This document shows positions 25,861 to 37,092 of a DNA stretch of 64,000 nt, in pieces (the first letter of the stretch is position 1; every line of letters starts with the position of its first letter). The notes below the pieces were generated by a model. The model was not told where the DNA came from. It saw only the letters and a list, made by a program, of their open reading frames with translations, and did not search any database. The stretch lies in the NCBI GenBank assembly GCA_947247005.1, contig OX365955.1, positions 33,087,822 to 33,151,821 of the forward strand. The letters are read 5' to 3'. The position numbers and the translations under genes are program-made. Origin of the DNA: Spisula solida (Eukaryota; Mollusca; Bivalvia; Venerida; Mactridae).

Positions 25861-26813
25861 AAAGTATGCGTGCTACAATATTACATTACTTGTTATTTCA
25901 ATGTGTAATATATGATATAAAAATAATACTGCATTCAATAAACAAGATATATTTGCCTTAAAGGTACGGTAATTAACTTGATAGAGCTTGGCAGACAGAA
26001 TCAGAACGACATAGACTTCATTAGACTTCTAGTTTCTCAAAACAAAACCAAAAAATAATCATCCGCATGCTCGCAATCAGCAACCAACCAAAATCATGGA
26101 CGGCTGCATGAAACGACATTATGTGGCATAACATGAGCTTATAACAGAACTAATTACCCATGTTTCATTGTTGTGTTCAAATCAACATGACGGTCTGCAC
26201 AGACATGCTATCACAGGACGTCAATATCATCTACCGTAACAGAAACGCACAAACTGAACCGAATAGGAGTTTGTAGTTGTTAAGGTTCAACTACATTCGA
26301 TATTTTCCTGTTCATTTTTGTGTTTATCATTAAAGCTTGTGATATTTGATTTTCTTTTTTGTGTGTTCCTGTTTGTGTCTGTCGTTCTCTATAGCTTCTC
26401 TCGAGTGTTGCCCCATGTCGGATTCGTTATTATATTTGTTTTATCTGAAATGGAGAGTATGACGGCTTTCGCAACAATACGAAGAAACCTTTATTGTTAG
26501 TGCATGTACATTTAAAACAAGGACTCTTAAATGCAGTTTCAGCTTGATTTGTGTCTAGAATAAGAATAAAAGTTTCGTATATGCTAGGCGTATCCAGTTT
26601 AACTTCAAAGAAATAATATCAACCATTTTAGCATTTGATGAATACTTTCACGTGAATATAAGAGACAGCATATTGCCATTTTAATGTACTTTAAGTATAT
26701 ATCTGATTTTCCATGAATATATTACATAAGATACGGTAATGGAACTGTATAAATGCGCTGTAACACCATACAGTGTATGCTTTGTCCCTGCTGTAACAGT
26801 TTAAGCAACCGCC

Positions 26814-26885
26814 TCCTCGACAGCCTAGTGGTAGAGCGTCCGCTTCGAACTCCCGGGTTCAATCCCTATAAACTATTTATACTCG
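26814..26885 (+). mobile_element. SINE head fragment (tRNA-like)
   Basis: GCCTCCTCGACAGCCTAGTG, GTAGAGCGTCCGCTTCGAAC and GGGTTCAATCCC give good A- and B-box-like segments. The cognate 3' acceptor strand and the SINE body are missing, so it is a truncated copy rather than a tRNA gene. Confidence 0.7.
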
Positions 26886-27109
26886 TATATGTGTAATTTG
26901 GTTAAGTTCCTTTGAAAAGACCAGTTCAATTATTTCGAAATCTTGCGGATATTTATGCGCCATTGTAAAGAAGCAAAGTTAGAACTAATACTGGCCTCTA
27001 TTAAGATTGATTCTGATTCGTTATTAAGACTGGTTTTAAGACCGATTCGCTATTAAGATTGAGTCGCTATTAGCGGTTTTTACTTTTAATATATTATAAG
27101 TTACCTGTT

Positions 27110-27438
27110 TTCGAGGGCCGCTTTCACCTATTCAGCCGTTCAGCCACCCTTTGACATTTAGCTTCCCCTGGTCCTTGGGCTACCTAAGGAAACCTGCGTT
27201 TGAGTCTCCCCGGGGAGACGATTTATATCCTAGTTTTTGTGTATCCTACATTGAGATACGGCGCCCAGTAATATCACACATGTACAGACACCGCCATCAC
27301 AGGTACCTATTCACACCTTGGTCGAGTGGAGCATGTGGATTGTTCTTGCTAAGGGAAATTTAGCAATGGGACTGACAGTAATCGAATACCGGACCTCTCG
27401 ACCACAAAGAGCGCGCCCTACCTCTAGACCACCGCTCT
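27110..27438 (-). mobile_element. tRNA-derived SINE of a third type
   Basis: The minus-strand head is GAGAGCGGTGGTCTAGAGGT with B box GTATTCGATTACTG. The body includes (plus strand) CACCTTGGTCGAGTGGAGCA, a phrase I associate with widespread bivalve SINEs. The 70-codon plus-strand ORF is a shadow. Confidence 0.7.
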
Positions 27439-29454
27439 CCACTAATAACGTATATTACCATCTTTAGGAATATTGATTTAGTTGTCCATTGCCTTGTAAT
27501 GAGTGATGTTTATTATTTTTATCTATTTTTTATGTCTGCGATGGACTTTTATTCCGCGTATAAGTTTTGGTAATGAAACGCAATTGTAATTTTTCTTCGA
27601 TTTTACAATAGAAGCTCGCATTCGATAGTTTACATTTTTAATATTTTTTCTCAAAATTGACAGCACGCAGAAGGGGAGTATGGGCGTGTTGGTAGACAAT
27701 TGATGGTACTTTCAAACTAGTTATCAAACTACGTGTTTACTTCACACTTCGATTTTTGTGTAATTAATGCTAGTAGTATTGAAAGTCGACATGTGAAGAT
27801 ATTTCAACAAGTCTGATGATAATGGTAATTGTACCACTTGTTTAATGATGGGCAAATAATTACTTTATTTCAAGCTTCATTAACACTGCGTCTGAATCAA
27901 TATACCAACTATACACTTCAATCATTGGTGGGCAATGATTTTTATCTAAATAACGTTCCAGTTATTCCCGTCACCGACATTTTGGTGACGTCGTTACGGG
28001 ATCAGTTATCGGATCATAGTTTTGCAATCGGTCGTACGATGATATCTTTAAAGGAGAGATGTAACCTTCCGCGCTATTGCATGATGTCATTATTGTGATG
28101 TCACCATGATGTCATTATATGCAACAATGGAGGCTACATGTAATCCGTCACCGGATGATCGTTGAAGAGACAGTCAGATAGTAAATTATCGACTCTTCAT
28201 TACGGACAATTATTTCCGAGTTGCTGATACTTCAAAACAACAATACTCGTTTAGCGGACATTGTGTTGCTAAATAAGGAATATACAATTGTCCCAATCAC
28301 TTATTTGATCTTCGGGTACTACGTTACTGTTTCAATTTGGTAATTATTTATTTTATCAGATTCAAATCAAAGTGAATGCATATGATGATTATAGAAAATT
28401 GATGGAATCAATAACGAAGTATGTTTCATTTTAAGATAATATACAACATGTATTATTCACATTCACAACACGAGGTTGGCTGAATGTCAGTTCGTATTGA
28501 CATCAATATACACTATATAATATAATTTAAGAAATAAAAATCTGTTTTTTATTTTGTCGGTGAATTAAACACAGGAAGGAGTTCGGATGCGGAAAAATTA
28601 AATCACGAGTGCGATTCTAAACACGATAATATCCCGTACTATTTGACTGCGCGCATTTCACTTTCAACCATTTTACATTGAACATAATTCCACGCTGAAA
28701 TTGAGTGGCTATTGGCTGGTACAATTACCTCCCTCGTTAAGAAAACGAGCTTCGTAATTTTCTGAAGAAAAACAACACATTTTAAACATTTAAACAATTT
28801 TAATAGCACGAGTAGGCCTATAAGGTATCAATTGCATGAAATGAAACATTATAAATTAATTATCAGATTTTTTATGAAACTTAGTGTCGAGAGTATATTG
28901 GAGTTTCTAAAAAATAGAAGCGTCATTGCTGTAACACTGGATACTCATGCAACTTGCCTTATTCGCAACTCGTTGAAGTTTGTACTACAAAGTTTACGTT
29001 CATTCATTCATAAATATGTCACGTGATATTTATGTTCACTGAACTTCTTTTAAATCGCACATGTTCGATGTTTTGTGAAGGAACGAAACACATTTTCGGT
29101 GTTTAATTTGTTTATTTGAAGAAACAACTGAAGAAGAAACATTATATTCAATAAATGCTTATTATGTATTTTATTAGTTGTTATTGTCATTTTTGAGCAC
29201 ACAAACAAATATGGTTAATTTGCTGTTCGAGGGGCGTAAACAGTACCAGCCAAATTGTCAGGTGTATTTTGTTGCTGTAATAATATACAGCTTGATTTCC
29301 TCTATGCGTATGTGGATTAATCCGAAGATCGCAATAGAATATATAACATTACAATAATCATTATCATATATACATGGTATTCAATATTTACTTAACCTCA
29401 TTTTTGCGTCCAAATGAGACAATCGTAGTACGTGACGATTCTGTTATATTCCAG

Positions 29455-29620
29455 CCTAATTAGCCAATGACCTCCAGTTTCGAGGGAAGAGACAGGAATT
29501 CTGTATGATACAAGGAATCCGGGCGCGCTGTCCTAGCTCTTTCCTAATGGACTCCTTAGTTTCCCACCAGTTTATCTCTTGTTTGATGGGAAACTCTGAA
29601 AAGCCGCGGTTTCTGAAATT
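29455..29620 (-). repeat. Same family, copy 3 (inverted)
   Basis: Plus-strand CCAATGACCTCCAGTTTCGA, GATACAAGGAATCCGGGCGC and CCTAGCTCTTTCCTAATGGA are the reverse of the family phrases. Confidence 0.65.
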
Positions 29621-31984
29621 TCCAGTGCCCTGTCCAAGATTCCATGGATAAATACAATTGGAATTCAAGATCAATTTTAGTCTTCAATTGATTCTCGGAA
29701 AAAGTCAAAATGTAATACAATATTATTCTGTGACGTAGTTTTAATTCAACCCTGTGGCGAATATGGAAAGACAATCGTTAGGAAATGGGACAATCACGGA
29801 CAATGGAAATGGCATTTCTAGTACATGTAATATTAAAAATACAATATAGAATGCCTCCGAAACTTAATATATTTTTGAAAGTTGCATAGCCGTAACGGGT
29901 TACGTAAAAAAAGCCGATGCGTTCACTATAATTATTGAATATTTATTGTCGCCCGTATTAAATTAAGATGCATGTTTTGATATGTAAATAAAGTAAACAG
30001 ATCGAACTTGCTGTCTAACACCGTTGGATATAGCTTTCCAAATAGAAAATCTTAATTTGATACGAAAATGAATAAAACAAATCGAACTGTTTGTCTGTCT
30101 GTGTTGGTTCAAATATAGAAAATCAAGGCTAAATTCATTTCTAGCGTTTGTGCGTTTTAGGAAAATAACACAAATATTGCTCCGATTATAAACACTTACC
30201 TACAAAGATAAAAGTAAACATACATGCTAAACGTTGTCAGGAAAATGTAATACGTTGTTTTAATCCCATATTATTTAAAACGGATACATATATTTATTTA
30301 TTTATTTGAGTCTCATACATATGTATTTTTAGCAAACCCGCTTTAAACACCACCTAATTAATGATACCAATTTTAAGACCACACTGTTCACGTTCATTTT
30401 ACTGTTTCGTATATTACACTCGTCAACCTCAATATTATATCAATTGATCAATTAGATTGGAAACCTGGAAACAATGTCATTCAGCTTTTTATGACCGAAA
30501 CTAGATTGTTCAGATTTTTGATAGCTGGGACTTGAACTTTCGACTTTTTAACAGCTACATCTTGGACCTTTGCGGTTAAGTTTATTTGGGTTGGGTATTG
30601 TACCGTGTAATTGTGATCTGTGTTTTTTTTATGTTTTAACTGTACATTAACCTATTGGCATACGAACGGCAATTTAACGCCGACCATACGCATGAAGAGC
30701 TCTACTAGAAATCCTACCCCCTCTCTATCTAGAGTTATTTACTTATTTTGGGAACGCAAATGCAGTGAATTTACAAGAGAATTAAGAAAGTATCTGTAAC
30801 TGACTTGAGTCAGCTAATATAAATTGGTTAATTTTTCGATTTCTTCGATACATACTGTGAACTTAAGACACTGAGTATGTGATTATTATTGTCAACAAGA
30901 TAAAAGCTATTACCGGCAACCAGACTAACGTGAAACATTATCTTTATCATAGATTTCCTGTTGATTGTTAGTTTTAGTAATCACATACGATTTTTCAGTA
31001 ACGTCAAATAGGGAAGAAAATTGCTACAGATTTCCTACCGAAGATAAACGACTATAAATGAGTGATTCAAATCAGTGCGAAACCAATATAGCAAACACGA
31101 TGGTTTCCGTTCCGAAATCTTTTATATCCATAAAACTGTTTCACTTTCAGACGAAAAGTCCGATGTAAATTAACAGTCTCGGAATGGGGTATATAAATCA
31201 ATCACTTACAATTTCGGTATTGGTTCAGTAAATAACTTGACGCATATTCCAGGCAAAGTTAATGCGGCGCTGACGTACTGTCACGCATATTATGGCTCTA
31301 AAATAAAATGTGAATATAAAAGAAAGAAGCCCACACAATAATGCACTGTATTAGTTTGATCATATTACCAATTGATAAAAAATATTATTTTATCATGTTA
31401 AAAGTTTATTTCATATTTTTATTATCTCTGTGTTCGACGTATCATACATTGTGTTAGCGCATTATATTAGCGTATTGTATTAGCATATTACTAGTTTGTT
31501 AGCATACGAGACAATATAATGTTGATAACTTCATAACGCAATAATTCACTCCGACACTTCAAAAGTACAGATGTATAAGACTTATTGTTCATCATAACCA
31601 TCGCATTATTCAAACAATGGTTGAACAAATTCATAAAACTGAACAAAAAACCGCAACATTTATCGTAAAGATAAGAACTTCGCAGAGTTTGTTACGCTAG
31701 CATCATATGTCATCAATTTGTTCATATGTCTGTCAAATCTGTCGCAGCGAAGTAATTTCCAATTCATCATCGAACGTTAAAGTTCTGAAATCAGCGAAGC
31801 AATTACATTGATAACATTATAGCATGTCTAATATATTATACTTTATGGCAATTTATTGCATTAATTAAATACAACTGAAATAATCATGTTGCACGGATTT
31901 CTCATAACGCGTATATGCATCACGTGGTAATGGTCATAAATAAAGAACGTACTATATATGTTGCTTCCTTGCGATGACTGTACG

Positions 31985-32055
31985 GATAATAGTACGATTT
32001 CATCCTTTTATGATCGTACGTAGTCGCGTACGAGCTGTGACCAGGTGATATGATT
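31985..32055. mobile_element. Fragment related to the CGTACG-rich element
   Basis: Contains GATCGTACGTAGTCGCGTAC and CGTACGAGCTGTGACCAG. The latter is also present inside the element at 9724-10024 (near 9918). It appears to be a remnant without clear ends. Confidence 0.5.
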
Positions 32056-32120
32056 TGGTTGTGACAACACTTAGTCTAAAATGGAGGACGCGTTCGAGTT
32101 CTAAAAGATAATAAGATATC

Positions 32121-33040
32121 GGACAAGGAAATCAGCACTCAACTTAAATATCCGAGGACAGAAAACTGAACCAACACAGACCATAGTCACATGGCATTAT
32201 ATCTAACACACAACTGAACCAACACAGACCATAGTCACATGGCATTATATCTAACACACAACTGAACCAACACAGACCATAGTCACATGGCATTATATCT
32301 AACACACAACTGAACCAACACAGACCATAGTCACATGGCATTATATCTAATACATAACTGAACCAACACAGACAATAGTCACATGGCATTTTACCTAACA
32401 CACAACTGAACCAACACAGACAATAGTCACATGGCATTATACCTAACACATAACTGAACCAACACAGACAATAGTCACATGGCATTATACCTAACACACA
32501 ACTGAACCAACACAGACAATAGTCACATCGCATTATACCTAACACATAACTGAACCAACACAGACAATAGTCACATGGCATTATACCTAACACATAACTG
32601 AACCAACACAGACAATAGTCACATGGCATTATACCTAACACATAACTGAACCAACACAGACCATAGTCACATGGCATTATACCTAACACATAACTGAACC
32701 AACACAGACCATAGTCACATGGCATTATACCGAACACATAACTGAACCAACACAGACCACAGTCACATGGCATTATACCTAACACATAACTGAACCAACA
32801 CAGACCACAGTCACATGGCATTATACCTAACACATAACTGAACCAACACAGACCACAGTCACATGGCATTATACCTAACACATAACTGAACCAACACAGA
32901 CCACAGTCACATGGCATTATACCTAACACATAACTGAACGAGAAAACGAAACTAAACCACTGAAAATCTAAATTGCAGCTGCCAAAAAGTCGAAATACCT
33001 AGTTTCAGCTATACAAAATTGAATGACTTAGTTTCAGTAC
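32121..33040 (+). repeat. GGGAAGGCAGCAC family copy with amplified core
   Basis: The left flank GGACAAGGAAATCAGCACTC, then the 16-unit array 32164-32931, then the right flank GAGAAAACGAAACTAAACCA and CAGCTGCCAAAAAGTCGAAA, correspond in order to 50466-50640. Confidence 0.75.
32164..32931. repeat. 48-bp minisatellite, 16 units, inside a dispersed element
   Basis: The array is 768 bases, exactly 16 x 48, with units starting AACTGAACCAACACAGACC. The 261-residue minus-strand ORF (16-residue repeats with CDYGLCWFS) exists only because 48 is a multiple of three. Flanks match the dispersed family described at 50466, where the same 48-bp module is present once. Confidence 0.96.
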
Positions 33041-33114
33041 GGACAACGTAGGCAGTATGACCATGTTATTAGTAAAACACACAACTCGGTTAAATAATAT
33101 TTATAATTGCTAGT

Positions 33115-33160
33115 TGTCGAATGACTGAACACTGTTGACTAGTGGAACTTAAAACAGCAT
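33115..33160 (+). mobile_element. SINE tail fragment
   Basis: CGAATGACTGAACACTGTTG followed by ACTAGTGGAACTTAAAAC matches the tail of the SINE at 12273-12510. Confidence 0.55.
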
Positions 33161-34814
33161 TAAAATTATTTTGAACACAGTATATTAAAAAAGTAAAGAC
33201 ATTTTTAATATAATTCGTTTTGCCCCATGACAACGTAAGATATAAACTGATAGGCTTATAGTAGTACATCATATAACTTTTCACAAAGATTCGATTATCG
33301 ATTCTGAAATTGTCTGTTTTACTTTAAAGCAAACAAGTTTATATTAAAATTATGACCGATACTTTTCTAGTATAACAACGTTTAATTAACGATTGTAATT
33401 GACCAAAATTCGTAAAATGATTCGATAATTTAATTACAGATATGGTTAGAGAGAAATTGGAACATTTTCTTGCTGCTGTTTTGAAGTTTGTACTTGATTT
33501 GTCCTAACCACGATTCTATCGATCTAGTAACAAGGTCCATGGAAACCCCATTATGTTGTAATCATTATCACTTCAATTTACTACAATAAAGAACACGTGT
33601 ATGCTTTATTAATCATAATTAAATCATTTATATTTTCTGTTGTAGCCCATTTACAGCCTTATTATTTTGTCAGAAAGGTTTAACTTTTTAATATCCGTTC
33701 TGTGAAGTAGCTTTTATAACAAAATAACGTTTGTGAACTTCGATTAATCTGAAGCGATAAATGCCGGTGACGAAATTATACAATTATTTCACTAGTATAA
33801 AGAAACATATCAATAATAAAGCGTAATAATAAAAACACGATGTACAATTATATTGCGAATTATGTCTGCGGTTCGGATAATCAATAACTGATTTTATACA
33901 TGTATATTAGAAATGCTCATAAAATCATTTATTTCTATGTAAATTGTATCAAGGCCAAAATACGATAAAGTTTGTTTTCCTTCCCGCTTCCAATCCCAAA
34001 AATCTCGATTATCAAATTTTTTTATTTAGAAACAGAATTATTCGAAATTAGCAAACTTGTTTAATATGACTTCTGTAAAAATAATATTGTATTTAAAAAA
34101 GATAATCGTCCTACCTACTTATCCAACCCGGAATGACACTTAATTTTGTCTCGACTAGGAAAACAAAACACATTTTATTTTAGGCCTAACTGGCAATGTG
34201 TTTACATTTCTGGCCGGTTTTTGTTGTCATGGTTTTGTATTTGCTTTGTGGAAATGTTTTCTCGACATTTTATCATAAAAAAACGAGATTTAAAGATGAT
34301 ATCGTCGTACTTTTAAAATTTTGATACTTTTCTTAACTTATGATTAAGCTGTAGATTCTGTATCAGTTACGTGTGTATTTTATCATGCAAAAATACAGAA
34401 TAACATACATGTACCGAGTATTTTCAATAGTGTAACTACCTTAAACTGCAAAGACATTTTAAAAAAATTGGTCGCGAAAACTGGTTACTACATACTTATA
34501 CGTAAAACATAATGAATCTACCACGAAATTATTTTTAAAAAATGTTAAAGCTACGTACTGATTAAGTCGTACATGTTCTTCTGCATACTTTTCATAAGAT
34601 AATATTCCGCGACAATGTCTATCGTCAAATCCTCCACATGTGGAGAAGTTGACATTGGTCCATTGCGGAAGAGCAAGTTATTTATGTCGTGCATTCAATG
34701 AAGCATAACGTGACTGATATTGAATTACCCAACGATAAGCGACGATCCCAGCCTGCTGTACTCGCAAATACATGAACTTGCTGTCTGCTTGCAAAAGAAC
34801 ATGGATAGAAGTTG

Positions 34815-35291
34815 AGAATTCGTACGTGGTGAGTACCGCCTCCGTACGTGGTGAGTACCGCCTCCGTACGTGGTTAGTACCGCCTCCGTACGGATTTGGA
34901 ACTCGCATACACAACGTAACATTTTTAGTGTCTGAGAACTTTCGCAGCGTTCGAGCTGGGTTCGGGCTACCGCTTCCCTCCAGTGCGTGTGACGCGCGTA
35001 CCTTCTCGTGCAAACAACGTCAGAGGGAGTAAGGAAAACGTACGTAAGAAGCACGTGTCAGTAAGGCCTCCGTACGATAACCTGACAATCGCACGGAGAT
35101 CCTACGCTGTAAGCACACTGGACGCACTTTACAAATGTACAACGTACGATGCACACAGTCAGGCAAAACGTGCGTGTGACGTGCGTTGACGTTTTCCCTT
35201 CCATTGTTTTCGGGAAAAAAACGTAGCGGCCGTAGCCTCACCAAAAATGTACGGACAAAACCACGTACGTCGGGTTGTGACCGGGCCTTTA
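34815..35291. mobile_element. CGTACG/GTACG-rich element just upstream of exon 2
   Basis: A triplicated 26-base phrase (CGTACGTGGTGAGTACCGCC) at 34820-34890 and many ACGTACG motifs lead to a right end GTTGTGACCGGGCCTTTA. That end resembles the GGTCACA terminus of the 9724 element. No matching left end is visible, so it is probably truncated. It ends 78 bases before the splice acceptor. GC content is higher than the surroundings, and several overlapping open frames on both strands are shadows. Confidence 0.6.
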
Positions 35292-35369
35292 GACAAACAT
35301 GTTTCTTTCAAAACGCCATACAATAGGAAAATGGGCAAAAATATCATAGATATTTCATTTCTATTTCAG

Positions 35370-36235
35370 GATCGGAAGAGTTTACAAACAATGACATAGA
35401 CGAATCTACACATGGCGAATCATACAGTCGAGTTAGAAGAGGGTTTAATATGTTGCGTTTGGGGCGTGGTCTACAAATGTTACGCCTGGGGAAACGCTCT
35501 CTACCAATGTTAAGATTAGGTAGATCAGCGGGCAATCCCCTATCAGAAGACGACTTACAGTATCTGCTGAGTTTAATGAGAACTGACAGACAAGTTCCGT
35601 TACCACGTTACGGCAAAGATCTCGCATTCCAGTATTTCCTTATGAACGCATTGAAAAACGCTGAAATGAACAATGGGTTTGACGATTTTGAACCAAATTA
35701 CGGTTTTGGTTACGATTTGGAAACGACGCCTGAACGACAGATAAGACCTGCACCACGACCAGGTAGATATCGACGATCTACGACAGACGACCAAGAGGAT
35801 GGTGGATATGCTGGTGGAGATCAAGTCTATAAAGACTTGGACGACATCGACGTTGACGAAAAATTCGAGGATGAGAAATTCAACAAAATACGCGTGGCGC
35901 CATTAATGAGATACGGAAAATATGCGAAATACGGAAAATATGCTTTGGCAGAAGATGATGACGTCATTAATGACGCAGATAAACGAGCTATGAGAATGTT
36001 ACGCCTTGGACGCGGAATGAGAATGCTGCGTTTAGGAAAACGTCCCGCACCATCGGACGATGACAGCGATATTACTGAAGCTGACAAACGGGCATTACGT
36101 CTTCTAAGATTAGGTAAACGTCCATCATTTGGTATGTTACGACTCGGCAGAGGTGATGACGACATGGAAGCCGACAAACGCGCACTAAGACTTCTAAGAC
36201 TTGGCAAAAAATCAATCACGGACGAATCGTCGTGA
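35370..36235 (+). CDS. Myomodulin-type neuropeptide precursor, exon 2 (all mature peptides)
   Basis: With exon 1 this gives a 306-residue precursor for amidated neuromodulators released by exocytosis; myomodulins act on muscle and neurons in molluscs and annelids. The acceptor is a clear pyrimidine tract ending TTTCAG at 35369; GA at 35370-35371 completes the split Gly and 26 codons then lead in frame to Met46. Seen: an RVRR site, then GFNMLRL-GR, GLQMLRL-GKR and SLPMLRL-GR (residues 43-70); a long acidic spacer holding QVPLPRY-GK (93-101) and VAPLMRY-GK (194-202); then AMRMLRL-GR, GMRMLRL-GKR, ALRLLRL-GKR, PSFGMLRL-GR and a second ALRLLRL-GKK (225-299). Each Gly would become the C-terminal amide after basic-residue cleavage. 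That makes eight LRLamides of seven kinds. The ...MLRLamide ending is diagnostic of myomodulin (Aplysia PMSMLRLamide). The stop is TGA at 36233. Family certainty is high; physiology is not readable from sequence. Confidence 0.94.
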
Positions 36236-36453
36236 TAAATTGGATATTTTTTTGTTTGAACATTTTACGCATTCATTTTAAAGGCATTATTTTTTTGACA
36301 AATGACAACATAATATAAAAGAGTTCATTTATTTGACTTGTGGATAGATCTTCAAGTTGTTCATTAATGGAATCTATTTTGGTCGGTGTTTATATCTATC
36401 TGTGACTGTCTACTGCTGCTTTATTGTGGTCTTGTAGATCCAACATTCTTTTT

Positions 36454-36459
36454 AATAAA
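36454..36459 (+). promoter_or_regulatory. Candidate polyadenylation signal of the myomodulin gene
   Basis: This is the first AATAAA after the stop codon, about 220 bases downstream. It sits just upstream of the tail end of an oppositely oriented SINE, so the 3' UTR is probably short (about 240 bases) and ends against that SINE. Confidence 0.5.
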
Positions 36460-36479
36460 TCGAGACACATACATTAATT

Positions 36480-36738
36480 TGTTGATACTAATTTATTTTA
36501 GGTCGATTGTGAAACATGTTTTTCCAACTTGGAATAATCACTCTCGACACCTCATTTCTGATGTTGTCCATCGCCACGTGGGTATGAGAACAGAGAAGCC
36601 ATTTTCAAGTTTATGCTGAGAAAGGGAATTACTGGTACCATTTTTATTTCGTCTTTGGTATGACGCGGTCTGGTATCGAACCCGGCACTTCCCGCACTCG
36701 TAGTGGACGCTCTTCCACGTGGCCATCGAGGAGGCGGT
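36480..36738 (-). mobile_element. tRNA-derived SINE, inverted copy beside the myomodulin 3' end
   Basis: On the minus strand it starts at the GCCTCCTCGATGGCC head (near 36738), passes a GGTTCGATACCAGACCGCG B box, and ends with the ACAATCGACCT...TAAATTAGTA region shared with 7216-7265. Its 3' end lies about 20 bases after the AATAAA of the myomodulin gene. Confidence 0.85.
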
Positions 36739-36778
36739 AACTTGTTCCAAAGTAAAGTGTAAAGTATTATAATTGACA

Positions 36779-36866
36779 CCTATAGTGGGATTCGAACTCA
36801 TGCTGTTCGACACTATTGCCCAGCAATTCGGAGTATGAAAATATTGGACCTCTCGGCTATCACAAC
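36779..36866 (-). mobile_element. tRNA-like SINE head
   Basis: The minus strand reads GTGATAGCCGAGAGGTCCAA, then GAGTTCGAATCCCACTATAG, i.e. a class-II tRNA-like D-arm and a perfect GTTCGAATCCC B box. The acceptor stem does not close convincingly, so it is a SINE relic, not a tRNA call. Confidence 0.6.
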
Positions 36867-36912
36867 AAACCCAAACATATGCATACATCATAAGTATCAA
36901 TATACTAGTAAC

Positions 36913-37092
36913 TACAATACAACCTCTCCAGAACGGCCCTCTGTAGAGCAACAACCTCTCTATAACAATACACTTAAACTATCCATTGGCTGATAATCAC
37001 TATAATTGTAACCTTTGCATAGAAACAACCTCTACTGAACGGCCAATATTTGCAGATCCCAAAGAGTGTTGCTCTACAGAAGTTGTATTGTA
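36913..37092. mobile_element. 180-bp MITE with pogo/Tigger-like ends
   Basis: Left TACAATACAACCTCTCCAGA and right GAAGTTGTATTGTA with a shared CTCTGTAGAGCAAC are inverted copies; the right copy lacks about 16 bases. Ends of the type ACAxTxxAACCTCT are known from pogo-group elements, and TA bounds it on both sides. The family assignment is by resemblance only. Confidence 0.6.

Larger units (their letters stand above)
7927..35369 (+). other. 27.4-kb intron of the myomodulin gene
   Basis: The intron runs from GTAAGT at 7927 to the TTTCAG acceptor ending at 35369. It contains the mobile elements and repeats listed separately. I see no gene, tRNA or convincing extra exon in the remaining stretches, notably 7927-9723, 10025-10540, 10582-12272, 12501-13250, 13390-14160, 14913-15929, 18123-18735, 19320-20605, 21700-23785, 24070-24870, 25865-26810, 27440-29450, 29625-31970 and 32945-34810. 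These are AT-rich with frequent stops on both strands and only short chance ORFs. A nested small RNA gene would be invisible to this reading. Confidence 0.75.

Noticed and set aside
26814..26885. A functional tRNA gene
   Set aside because: A and B boxes are good but the acceptor stem and anticodon arm do not close; it matches the SINE heads.
32144..32929. 261-residue ORF with Cys/Trp-rich 16-residue repeats
   Set aside because: It is the minus-strand reading of a 48-bp minisatellite; no leader, no codon bias, and the units vary without regard to coding.
34678..35347. Cluster of six overlapping 60-111-codon ORFs just upstream of the peptide exon
   Set aside because: They lie in a GC-richer repeat with few stops; none has recognisable content or splice signals in phase.
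35600..36219. Minus-strand ORFs opposite the neuropeptide exon
   Set aside because: Antisense shadows of the real coding frame.
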